A stretch of 12,881 nucleotides of DNA from HXMU1420-2 sp040830545 (lineage in GTDB: Bacteria > Pseudomonadota > Alphaproteobacteria > Rhodobacterales > Rhodobacteraceae): contig JBFOMB010000104.1 in the NCBI GenBank assembly GCA_040830545.1, forward strand, positions 1 to 12,881, given 5' to 3'. Within the stretch, counting starts at the first letter, position 1. Each line of letters opens with the position of its first letter. A model generated the notes under the pieces. The model saw only the letters and a list, made by a program, of their open reading frames with translations. It was not told the origin of the DNA and did no database searches. Of this stretch, positions 5,862 to 12,806 are shown one piece after another. The translations under genes and the position numbers were made by a program.

Positions 5862-7511
5862 ATGAAAGTCGATATTTATAACCACCTTGCGCGCCGGAGC
5901 ATGAGCCGCCGCAGCCTGCTGAAAGGCGCGGCAGCAACAGGTACCGTGGCGGCGCTCGGTGGCGTCAGCACCGGGATCAGCGTCCGTCCGGCCTATGCCG
6001 ACGGCCATGCAGCGCTGCGCGCGGCAATCCTGAAAATCCCGGGTGTTGGCCAGGGGTCGCCCGGGGATGCCGAATGGCAGAAGGTTGGGGAAATGTGCCT
6101 TGGGCCGACCAAAGAGGTCGTGCAGGAAGGCGAATTTGCCGGTGTTGAACTGACCTTCATGGGTCTGAACAATCAGAACCTCCACAACTTCCTGTTCCGT
6201 GGCTTCCTGAAGCCATGGGAGGCCTATACCGGGGCCAAGATCAACTGGATCGACCTGGCACAGGCGGACTACAACGCGCGTCTGCAGCAGTCGATTGCAA
6301 CCGGCACGGTGGACTTTGACCTGATCGAAATGGGCGCGCCTTTCGAAGGTGACGTTCTGGGTCGCGGCATGGCTTCGCAAATGCCGGACTGGGTCAAGGG
6401 CGTGATCGACATGGACGATTACGTTGGATACCTGAAAGAGCCGGTCGGCACATGGGATGGCAAGACCTATCGCGTCTCCATCGACGGCGACTGCCATACC
6501 TTCGCCTACCGCACCGACTATTTCGGCGATGGGTCGGTCACGGGCCGCGACGTTCCGAAGACTTGGCAGGAAATCAACGCGATTTCCAAGGAACTGGCCG
6601 GGAAAGAAGATCCACTGACTGGTTTGCCTGCGCATGGCTATCTGGACCCGCTCAAGGGTTGGGGCGGCTTTGGCTTCTACTTCCTGGAAAACCGCGCGGC
6701 GGCGTACACCAAGCATCCGTCCGATCCGGCATGGCTGTTCGATCCGGACACCATGAAGCCAAGGGTCAACAACCCGGGTTGGGTACAGGCCATTCAGGAC
6801 GTGATGGACCTGATTGGCACCGACGGCGCTTATCCGGCAGACCAGATCAACGCCGACCCCGGCACCACCGGGTTCCAGCAGTTCCTGGCAGGAACCGGTT
6901 CCATGCTGATGTGGTGGGGCGACATTGGCTCCAGCGCGCGCACGTCCGACACCTCGGTGGTGGGCGATGTTGTCGGCTTTGGCATCAACCCGGGCTCCGA
7001 CCGCGTCTACAACGCCGGTGCAGGCGCATGGGAAAACACCTACAACGAAGCGCCGAACATGGCGTATATCGGTTGGGGTGTGTACGTCATGGCCACGGTG
7101 GACAGCGACAGCAAGCGTCAGAAAGCCGCCTGGTCGGCTGCCGCGCATCTGGGTGGCAAGGACCTGTCGCTGTGGGCCTCGGCCTATCCGTCGGGCTTCC
7201 AGCCGTACCGGAACTCGCACTTCCAGTATGACGAATGGGAAGCTGCCGGGTATGACCGCGCCTATGTCGAGGACTACCTCGGCTCTAACGCGGACAGCTA
7301 CAACCACCCGAACGCAGCCATCGAACCGCGTATTCCGGGCATCTTCCAGTACTACTCGGTCGCGGAGGATGAACTGGCCAAGGGCTTTGCCGGTCAGTAC
7401 GGCAGCGCGCAGGAAACCGCGGACGCCATCGCGGCTGCCTGGGAAAAGATCACCGACCAGATTGGACGCGACAGCCAGATCGCGCTCTACAAGGCGTCGC
7501 TGGGTCTCTGA
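5862..7511 (+). CDS. ABC transporter extracellular solute-binding protein (COG1653/UgpB class), Tat-exported, 549 aa
   Basis: The ATG at 5862 follows GGGAGGAG; a TTG codon directly before it (5859) is also in frame but less likely. The N-terminus carries a twin-arginine signal (SRRSLLKG at 15-22, hydrophobic AAATGTVAALGGV, likely cut after AYA at 44-46), so the folded protein is exported to the periplasm. The mature part has the family 1 binding-protein pattern: the first lobe has FRGFLKPWEAYTGAKINW, LQQSIATGTVDFDLIEMG and WDGKTYRVSIDGDCHTFAYR, and a later segment reads GTTGFQQFLAGTGSMLMWWGDIG. It is longer than most members (about 400-450). It should deliver a sugar or sugar derivative to the ATPase encoded divergently. 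Unusually, no permease genes follow. The ligand is unknown; many aromatic residues (Trp, Tyr) fit carbohydrate binding. Confidence 0.9.
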   Translation: MKVDIYNHLARRSMSRRSLLKGAAATGTVAALGGVSTGISVRPAYADGHAALRAAILKIPGVGQGSPGDAEWQKVGEMCLGPTKEVVQEGEFAGVELTFMGLNNQNLHNFLFRGFLKPWEAYTGAKINWIDLAQADYNARLQQSIATGTVDFDLIEMGAPFEGDVLGRGMASQMPDWVKGVIDMDDYVGYLKEPVGTWDGKTYRVSIDGDCHTFAYRTDYFGDGSVTGRDVPKTWQEINAISKELAGKEDPLTGLPAHGYLDPLKGWGGFGFYFLENRAAAYTKHPSDPAWLFDPDTMKPRVNNPGWVQAIQDVMDLIGTDGAYPADQINADPGTTGFQQFLAGTGSMLMWWGDIGSSARTSDTSVVGDVVGFGINPGSDRVYNAGAGAWENTYNEAPNMAYIGWGVYVMATVDSDSKRQKAAWSAAAHLGGKDLSLWASAYPSGFQPYRNSHFQYDEWEAAGYDRAYVEDYLGSNADSYNHPNAAIEPRIPGIFQYYSVAEDELAKGFAGQYGSAQETADAIAAAWEKITDQIGRDSQIALYKASLGL

Positions 7512-7519
7512 TTCCAAGT

Positions 7520-7564
7520 GCGGGGCTGATTGCCCCCGCGATCCGGGCCACTGCTGGCCCGGAT
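7520..7564 (+). terminator. Two tandem hairpins after the binding-protein gene
   Basis: Hairpin one pairs GCGGGG (7520-7525) with CCCCGC (7534-7539). Hairpin two is a perfect 9-bp stem, ATCCGGGCC (7541-7549), loop ACTGCT, GGCCCGGAT (7556-7564). They start 8 bases after the stop codon. No T-run follows, so they may terminate weakly or protect the 3' end of an abundant binding-protein mRNA, as hairpins after malE-type genes do. Confidence 0.65.
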
Positions 7565-7682
7565 TAACCACAACCGGCCACAACCGGCGGGTTTCAGCCA
7601 ACCCAAATGGCTGCATGTTGAGTTTCAATACCGGGTTCGTCAGTATCCCGCTCTGGGGGCCTTCGAACGAAGTGAAACCCTG

Positions 7683-7853
7683 ATGTACGACCTCATCCTG
7701 AAACCTGTGTCCGCCCTGCTTATCGTGCTGTGTGGGCTGTTTCTGTTCCACGTCTTTGGCCCCGAGATTGCAGAGTCGATCTGCCCCGTTTTCGGAGAAA
7801 ACGAACCTGAGCGCTCGGCCCGCTGCACCGGGTTTTTCAACGTCCTTCACTAG
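7683..7853 (+). CDS. Possible small single-pass membrane protein, 56 aa
   Basis: An ATG at 7683 opens a 56-residue frame. It has a hydrophobic segment at about 8-24 (PVSALLIVLCGLFLFHVF) after a short MYDLILK start, then a charged tail with two Cys (ICPVFGENEPERSARC) ending in FFNVLH. One clear membrane segment with a polar tail is protein-like, but the ribosome-binding site is weak and I do not recognise the family. The frame stays open upstream to 7530, without membrane character there. It could be a small partner of the transporter or membrane, a remnant of a lost gene, or a chance frame. Confidence 0.4.
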   Translation: MYDLILKPVSALLIVLCGLFLFHVFGPEIAESICPVFGENEPERSARCTGFFNVLH

Positions 7854-7937
7854 TCTTCACGCGCCCCGGTTGTGAAAACAGTGGCCATAGCGCGTTCTGC
7901 TGGCTAACGTCGGGTTGGAAATTTGGGAGGAATATCA

Positions 7938-8885
7938 ATGACATGTTATAATATAACAGGTGCACTCTGCGCCTTGGCGTTGAGCGCCGGTGCCGTTTGG
8001 GCCGAAGATTGCAAGCCGTCGAAATGGGGGCCTGAGGATCAGTTGGGCTCTGCCAATCTGGTGACGCCAGAACGCACACTGGCGGCAGCGTCGCTGATCA
8101 AGCAGGGCAAATCGGTCCCGCTGGGCATCGTGATCGATAGCTCGACGCCTGCCTTCCCGCCCCGTTCGCTGAGCCTGCAGGTGGTTCAGCCGGGTCAGGC
8201 GGGCGGCAACGAACTGACACAGTTCGGCTATCCGGCGATCTACAACGACGACGTTCTGCAGACCTGGGTTGGGATCGGCAGCCAGATCGACGGGCTGGGA
8301 CATCTGGGCGAAGCCGGAATGTACTACAATTGCTTGTCCAATACCGAGATTTCACAGATCACGGGCCTGACCAAGCTGGGCGTGCACGACGTGCCGCCGC
8401 TGGTCGGACGCGCGGTGATCCTGGATATGGCGAAACACGCGGGCAAGGACTTCCTCGCCGCCGGGGAGCATTTCGGCGAAGCAGAGATCAAGGCTGCTGC
8501 CGAGGCGCAGGGCGTGACCATCGGTCAGGGCGACATCGTGCTGTTCCACACTGGCTGGACCGAGAACATGCTGGAAAGCGATCCGCAGGCGTGGGTGTCT
8601 GGGGAACCGGGGCTGAACCTGACCGGGTCGCGATACCTGGCGTCTTTGGACGTGATGGCGGTGGGCGCGGATACATGGGGTGTGGAACCCGTGCCGCCCG
8701 CACCGGGAGATGGAGCGTTTTATGGCCACGTCGTTTTGTTGCAGCAGCACGGTATCTATCTGCTGGAAACGATGAACACCGGTCCGGTGCTGCGGGATGG
8801 CGTGAACGAATTCATGTTCGTGCTGGGACAGGCCCGGATTCGCGGCACGGTCCAGATGATCATCAACCCGGTGGCGCTGTATTAA
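7938..8885 (+). CDS. Exported cyclase-family protein (kynurenine formamidase-like fold), 315 aa
   Basis: The ATG at 7938 has GGGAGG 7 bases upstream. A Sec signal peptide is visible (GALCALALSAGAVWA, likely cut before EDCKPSKWG at 23), so it acts in the periplasm. The rest fits the cyclase family PF04199: GPEDQLGSANLVTPE near the start, GVHDVPPLVGRAVILDM, DIVLFHTGW, GADTWGVEPVPP and LQQHGIYLLE. The family's metal motif HxGTHxDxxxH reads GIGSQIDGLGH at 112-122. The first two His positions are Gly112 and Gln116, while Asp118 and His122 remain. A similar GTQWDGLAH variant occurs in a known branch of the family, so activity is possible with a different metal site. The substrate is unknown (a cyclic amide, lactone or formamide is typical). 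It stands alone, between a hairpin-rich gap and a convergent terminator. Confidence 0.87.
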   Translation: MTCYNITGALCALALSAGAVWAEDCKPSKWGPEDQLGSANLVTPERTLAAASLIKQGKSVPLGIVIDSSTPAFPPRSLSLQVVQPGQAGGNELTQFGYPAIYNDDVLQTWVGIGSQIDGLGHLGEAGMYYNCLSNTEISQITGLTKLGVHDVPPLVGRAVILDMAKHAGKDFLAAGEHFGEAEIKAAAEAQGVTIGQGDIVLFHTGWTENMLESDPQAWVSGEPGLNLTGSRYLASLDVMAVGADTWGVEPVPPAPGDGAFYGHVVLLQQHGIYLLETMNTGPVLRDGVNEFMFVLGQARIRGTVQMIINPVALY

Positions 8886-8892
8886 TATCTTT

Positions 8893-8939
8893 CGGATCGC
8901 TTGAGCGATCCGATCGATGCGAGGGGCGCTGCCCCTCGC
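8893..8939. terminator. Two perfect hairpins after the cyclase gene
   Basis: The first is CGGATCGC (8893-8900), loop TTGA, GCGATCCG (8905-8912), 7 bases after the cyclase stop. The second is GCGAGGGGC (8919-8927), loop GCT, GCCCCTCGC (8931-8939). Both stems are perfect. Together with the hairpin at 8971-8989 they fill the gap between the convergent cyclase and dapA genes. Confidence 0.75.
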
Positions 8940-8966
8940 GCTCCCCGGAGTATTTTTGCAAAGATG
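8919..8966 (+). repeat. Probable dispersed Rhodobacteraceae intergenic element
   Basis: The GC hairpin (8919-8939) is followed by CTCCCC and GGAGTATTTTTGCAAAGATG (8947-8966). From memory, near-identical GGAGTATTT..AAAGATGAAG strings following a GC-rich stem recur in intergenic regions of many Rhodobacteraceae genomes. Only one copy is in this window, so its repeat status rests on recollection, not on the sequence here. Confidence 0.45.
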
Positions 8967-8970
8967 AAGG

Positions 8971-8989
8971 AGGGGCAGGTTTTGCCCCT
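8971..8989 (-). terminator. Hairpin after dapA
   Basis: AGGGGCA (8971-8977), loop GGTTT, TGCCCCT (8983-8989) forms a perfect 7-bp stem 8 bases beyond the dapA stop. On the minus strand it is followed by a moderately T-rich stretch (CTTTGCAAAAATA). It likely ends dapA transcription. Confidence 0.6.
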
Positions 8990-8997
8990 TCTGGCCT

Positions 8998-9870
8998 TTA
9001 GATCAGCCCGGCATGTGCCATGGCAGCGTCGATCTGGGACTTGGTGCTGTCCAGAAGTTCAGTCAGGGGCAGCCGGACCTCGGGGCTGCAGAGGCCAAGT
9101 TTGGACATGCCGTATTTCGCTCCTGCCAGACCTGGCTCCACAAAGATCGCTTCGTGCAGCGGCATCAGGCGGTCCTGATACTCCAGCGCCTTGGCATAGT
9201 CGCCTGCCAGCGTGGCCTGCTGGAATTCAGCGCAGAGCTTCGGTGCGACATTGGCCGTGACCGAGATACAACCCACACCGCCATGGGCATTGAACCCGAG
9301 AGCGGAGGCATCTTCGCCTGACAGCTGCACAAAATCCTTGCCACAGGTTTCGCGCTGTTTGCTGACGCGGGTGATGTCGGCGGTGGCGTCCTTGACCCCG
9401 ATGATGCGGGGCAGTTTCGCCAGTTCACCCATCGTGTCCGGGGTCATGTCGATCACCGACCGCGGCGGGATGTTGTAGATGATGATCGGAATGTCGGCAC
9501 AATTGTGCAGGGCGGTGAAATGCCCGATCAGGCCGCGTTGAGTCGGTTTATTGTAGTAGGGCGTTACCACCAGGGCGGCATCCGCGCCAATACGATGGGC
9601 AAATTCGACAAAGCGGATCGCCTCGACCGTGTTGTTCGACCCGGCCCCGGCGATGACCGGCACGCGTCCTGCGGCGGATTTCACCACGGTTTCCACAACG
9701 ATTTCATGTTCTTCGTGGGTCAGCGTGGGGCTTTCCCCGGTTGTGCCTACCGGCACCAGACCGGTCGAACCTTCGGCGATGTGCCACTCGACCAGATGTT
9801 TGAGCGTGTCAAGGTCCAGCTTGCCGTTCTTGAACGGCGTCACAAGGGCTGGCATAGAACCTTTGAACAT
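8998..9870 (-). CDS. dapA: 4-hydroxy-tetrahydrodipicolinate synthase, 290 aa
   Basis: DapA condenses pyruvate with aspartate semialdehyde, the first committed step to meso-diaminopimelate (peptidoglycan) and lysine. It is a cytoplasmic TIM barrel. Visible motifs: MPALVTPF (6-13), GTTGESPTLTHEEH (42-55) with Thr43/Thr44, VVTPYYNKPTQ with Tyr106, IYNIPPRS with the proton-relay Tyr132 and Arg137, and Schiff-base Lys160 in IIGVKDAT. GEDASALGFNAHGGVGCISV is the typical late barrel segment. The ATG at 9870 is chosen because AAGGAG lies 6 bases before it and the family start MFKGSMPALVTPF follows; the longer open frame to 9993 has no homologous sequence. It diverges from the lytic transglycosylase gene (134-base gap) and ends toward the cyclase gene. 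Confidence 0.96.
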   Translation of the reverse strand: MFKGSMPALVTPFKNGKLDLDTLKHLVEWHIAEGSTGLVPVGTTGESPTLTHEEHEIVVETVVKSAAGRVPVIAGAGSNNTVEAIRFVEFAHRIGADAALVVTPYYNKPTQRGLIGHFTALHNCADIPIIIYNIPPRSVIDMTPDTMGELAKLPRIIGVKDATADITRVSKQRETCGKDFVQLSGEDASALGFNAHGGVGCISVTANVAPKLCAEFQQATLAGDYAKALEYQDRLMPLHEAIFVEPGLAGAKYGMSKLGLCSPEVRLPLTELLDSTKSQIDAAMAHAGLI

Positions 9871-10004
9871 TGTCACGCTCCTTTTGTATCGTCCGCATGT
9901 ATCCCCTGGTTTTTTGTGGAGCATGCAGAAATTTGAATTGAAATGCGGCCGGCAGGCGGCGCACGCCCTTGCCTCTAGCCCCGGTTGACCCAAGATTGCA
10001 AGTC

Positions 10005-11963
10005 ATGACACGACTTCTGACCCTGTTGATCGCATTGATCCTGTTGGCTGTCCCGCCCGTCCACGCGGACAAGGCCGGGCGCATGGCCGAGGCCGTGCAG
10101 AAAATGCGGGGCAGCGCGTGGGACGATGCGGCGGCAATCGTGGCCGAGGATGGCGCGGTTGCACAGGACATCGTGGAATGGCACCGGCTGCGCGCGGGTC
10201 TGGGCAGCTACGACGAGGTTGCGGCGTTTTTGGAACGACGGCCGGACTGGCCGGGGCTGGAATGGCTGCGTCGCAAGAATGAACACGCGTTGGATCAGGC
10301 GACGCCGGATCAGGTGCTGGCGTTTTTCGGGGACGAGCAGCCGCAGACGGCGGAAGGGACATTGAGCTACGCCCGCGCCCTGATCGCCAAGGGTGAGGCG
10401 GGCGAGGCCGAGGCGAGCCTGGTTCTGGCATGGCGCACCATGCCCATGGGCAGCAAGGTGCAGGCCGAATTCCTGCGGCGGCACAAGGATCTGGTGAAAC
10501 CCCATCACAACGCACGGCTGGACCGTCTGTTATGGGACAAGCATCGGCAAAGCACGGCGCGCACCCTGCCACTGGCGGATGATGGCCACCGCGCGTTGGC
10601 CGAGGCGCGGCTGGCTCTGCAAAGGCTGGATGGTGGCGTCGACACGTTGATCGGCAAGGTACCGGAAGAGCTGCAATCCGCGCCGGGATTGGCCCATGAC
10701 CGGTTCGAGTGGCGCATCCGCAAGAACCGGCGCGAGGATGCGAAGCTGTTGTTGTTGGAGCGCAGCCAAAGCGCGGACCTGCTGGGCGAGCCGGACAAAT
10801 GGGCGCGTCGTCGTCGCGATCTGGCGCGGCACGAAATGCGCAATGGCGACCCGGCCCGCGCGTACGAGATCGCATCGCGGCATTACCTGGTGGACGGGTC
10901 GGATTTCGCGGATCTGGAGTGGCTGTCAGGCTACCTGGCGCTGCGGTATCTGAACGATCCGGCCTCTGCCCTGTTCCATTTCCAGCGCTTTGATGGGGCC
11001 GTATTCACGCCGATTTCCAAGGGCCGCGCCGGGTATTGGATCGGTCGCGCGCATGAGGCATTGGGAGATGAGGAGAAGGCGCAGGCGGCTTACAAATACG
11101 GCGCGCAATACCAGACGTCCTTCTATGGGCTGTTGGCGGCGGAAGAGGCCGGACTGCCCTTTGATCCTGCACTCGCCACGCCGCCCCAACTGCCGCCATG
11201 GCGCGAAGCGGCGTTCCTGCAATCCTCGGTCTTTGAGGCGGGGTTGCTGCTGCTCGCCGCCGGGGACCTGAATTTGGCTGAACGGTTCCTGACCCATTTG
11301 GCCGAATCCCTGCCGTCCGAGCAGATCGCGCAACTGGGCCTGATGTCGATGGAAATGAACCATGCGCATCTGGCCGTGATGATTGGTAAGCGGGCCGCGC
11401 GGCAGGGAATTGTGGTGGTCGAACCCTATTATGCCCTGCACCCGGTGGGTGAGATGGAATTGCCCATGGCCCCGGAAATGAACCTGGCCATCGCCCGACG
11501 CGAAAGCGAGTTTGACCCGATTGTGGTCAGCGGCGCAGGGGCGCGCGGCCTGATGCAGGTCATGCCCGCCACAGCCCGCAATGTGGCCAGCGGTATGGGC
11601 ATTCTGGCGCAGCATTCGACCGACCGGCTGCTGACCGAATGGCGCTACAACGCAAAGCTGGGCGCGAACTATCTGGCAGGGTTGGCCGCGACCTTTGACG
11701 GCAATGTCGTGATGATGTCGGCAGGTTACAACGCCGGGCCAGGTCGCCCGATCCGGTGGATGGACACCTATGGCGATCCGCGTGCAGGGGGCGTCGACAT
11801 CGTGGACTGGATCGAACACATCCCGTTCAACGAAACCCGCAACTACGTCATGCGCGTGACCGAAAGCCTGCCAGTCTATCGCGCGCGTCTGGGACAACCC
11901 GCGTTGCCGATTCCGTTTACCGAGGAACTGACTGGCTCAACCCTGAGCGCGTTCGCGCCATAG
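10005..11963 (+). CDS. slt: Soluble lytic murein transglycosylase, 652 aa
   Basis: This cleaves the MurNAc-GlcNAc bond in peptidoglycan, leaving 1,6-anhydro ends, in the periplasm. The ATG at 10005 begins a signal peptide (MTRLLTLLIALILLAVPP, cut after VHA before DKAGR). A long alpha-helical, TPR-like superhelix (about 30-470) precedes the C-terminal SLT domain: NLAIARRESEFDP with catalytic Glu500, GARGLMQVMPATA, LGANYLAGL, AGYNAGPGR, and ETRNYVMRV. The length matches Slt70 of E. coli (about 645). No lipobox Cys is seen, so it is soluble. The ribosome-binding site is weak. It is divergent from dapA, so two cell-wall genes share one intergenic region. Its last 27 bases overlap the end of the convergent eamA-type gene. 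Confidence 0.93.
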   Translation: MTRLLTLLIALILLAVPPVHADKAGRMAEAVQKMRGSAWDDAAAIVAEDGAVAQDIVEWHRLRAGLGSYDEVAAFLERRPDWPGLEWLRRKNEHALDQATPDQVLAFFGDEQPQTAEGTLSYARALIAKGEAGEAEASLVLAWRTMPMGSKVQAEFLRRHKDLVKPHHNARLDRLLWDKHRQSTARTLPLADDGHRALAEARLALQRLDGGVDTLIGKVPEELQSAPGLAHDRFEWRIRKNRREDAKLLLLERSQSADLLGEPDKWARRRRDLARHEMRNGDPARAYEIASRHYLVDGSDFADLEWLSGYLALRYLNDPASALFHFQRFDGAVFTPISKGRAGYWIGRAHEALGDEEKAQAAYKYGAQYQTSFYGLLAAEEAGLPFDPALATPPQLPPWREAAFLQSSVFEAGLLLLAAGDLNLAERFLTHLAESLPSEQIAQLGLMSMEMNHAHLAVMIGKRAARQGIVVVEPYYALHPVGEMELPMAPEMNLAIARRESEFDPIVVSGAGARGLMQVMPATARNVASGMGILAQHSTDRLLTEWRYNAKLGANYLAGLAATFDGNVVMMSAGYNAGPGRPIRWMDTYGDPRAGGVDIVDWIEHIPFNETRNYVMRVTESLPVYRARLGQPALPIPFTEELTGSTLSAFAP

Positions 11964-12806
11964 CGTGAACAGCCCCGCCGCCACGATCAGCCCTGCGCCA
12001 ATCACCACGTTCTGGCGCAGGCTTTCGCCAAAGATCAGCAGCCCGACCATCGAGGCAAAAACAAGCTGGAAATAGGCAAAGGGCTGCACGGCACTGGCCT
12101 CGGCGACCTCGTAACACTTGATCAGCAACCAGTGCCCACCTGCCCCGGTCAGGCACAGCAGCGCCATCCAGCCATAGTCGACCAAGCTCATCGGCTCCCA
12201 AAACCAGATGCCAATGGCGGTCATCAGGACCGCGCCCACTGTGCCAGTGTAGAAAAAGCTGGTGTTCACATCATCCTTGCGCGCCGCATAGCGCGTGGTC
12301 AGCGCGTAAAGCGCGAACATGAACGCGGACAACAGCGGGATGATCGCCACCGGATCGAACACACCCGATCCCGGTTGCAAAATGATCAGCACTCCGACAA
12401 AGCCCAGCCCGATTGCCATCCACCGCCGCCAGCCCACATGTTCGCCCAGCACCGGACCGGACAGGGCTGCAACCAGCAGGGGATAACACGCAAACACCGC
12501 GTGACTTTCCACCAACCCCAGAAGGGTGAAGCCATAAACGGCCACACAGATCTCGGCCGCCAGCAGCAGCCCGCGAAAAACCTGCAATCCGGGCTGTTCG
12601 GTCCGCGCGGCATTGCGCAGCCCCCCGGCCCGTCGACTGGCCAGCGCCACAACAAAGGCGGCAAAAAACCAATACCGCACCATGACCACAAGCCAGGTGT
12701 TGTATTCTCCCGCCAGATGTCGGGAAATCCCGTCCTGCGCCGAAAACACCATTGTGGTGGCAATCATCAGGGCCACACCCAGCGGCACGTTGTTGCGCTG
12801 CGTCAT
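11937..12806 (-). CDS. EamA-family (DMT superfamily) membrane transporter, 289 aa
   Basis: This is an inner-membrane carrier with about ten hydrophobic segments in two EamA repeats, the first about 9-144 (ending GLGFVGVLIILQPG) and the second about 151-282 (starting AIIPLLSAFMFALYALTTRYAAR). The repeat ends show the usual patterns: a GPVLGEHVGWRRWMAIGLGF segment in repeat one and LIFGESLRQNVVIGAGLIVAAG in repeat two. Relatives export amino acids, nucleotide-related compounds or other metabolites; the substrate cannot be read from sequence. The ATG overlaps the stop of the upstream mnmD-like gene (ATGA), so the two are in one operon and probably translationally coupled. The 3' end overlaps slt tail to tail by 27 bases. 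Confidence 0.92.
   Translation of the reverse strand: MTQRNNVPLGVALMIATTMVFSAQDGISRHLAGEYNTWLVVMVRYWFFAAFVVALASRRAGGLRNAARTEQPGLQVFRGLLLAAEICVAVYGFTLLGLVESHAVFACYPLLVAALSGPVLGEHVGWRRWMAIGLGFVGVLIILQPGSGVFDPVAIIPLLSAFMFALYALTTRYAARKDDVNTSFFYTGTVGAVLMTAIGIWFWEPMSLVDYGWMALLCLTGAGGHWLLIKCYEVAEASAVQPFAYFQLVFASMVGLLIFGESLRQNVVIGAGLIVAAGLFTLWRERAQG

Larger units (their letters stand above)
7512..7937. other. Gap after the binding-protein gene: hairpins and one doubtful small ORF
   Basis: This 426-base stretch between two plus-strand genes holds two strong hairpins right after the binding-protein stop, an exact 10-base tandem repeat (CCACAACCGG at 7568-7577 and 7578-7587) and a possible 56-codon membrane protein at 7683-7853. 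Closest to the cyclase gene is GGGAGG at 7925-7930, its ribosome-binding site. Sugar-transporter permease genes would normally begin here; none is present. Confidence 0.6.

Noticed and set aside
7568..7587. CRISPR-like or regulatory array from the tandem CCACAACCGG copies
   Set aside because: There are only two copies of 10 bases with no spacer, so it is a simple tandem duplication.
5784..7850. A 688-codon open frame on the minus strand opposite the solute-binding protein
   Set aside because: It mirrors the third-position GC bias of the real gene on the plus strand. Its translation is rich in Arg, Val and His without recognisable domains, while the plus strand has a signal peptide, a ribosome-binding site and a clear family match.
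9871..9993. A 41-residue N-terminal extension of DapA starting at 9993
   Set aside because: DapA proteins begin at the MFKGSMPALVTPF position, and AAGGAG directly precedes the ATG at 9870.
10926..11897. A 323-codon open frame antisense to slt
   Set aside because: It is explained by the codon bias of slt, whose catalytic domain lies in exactly this stretch.
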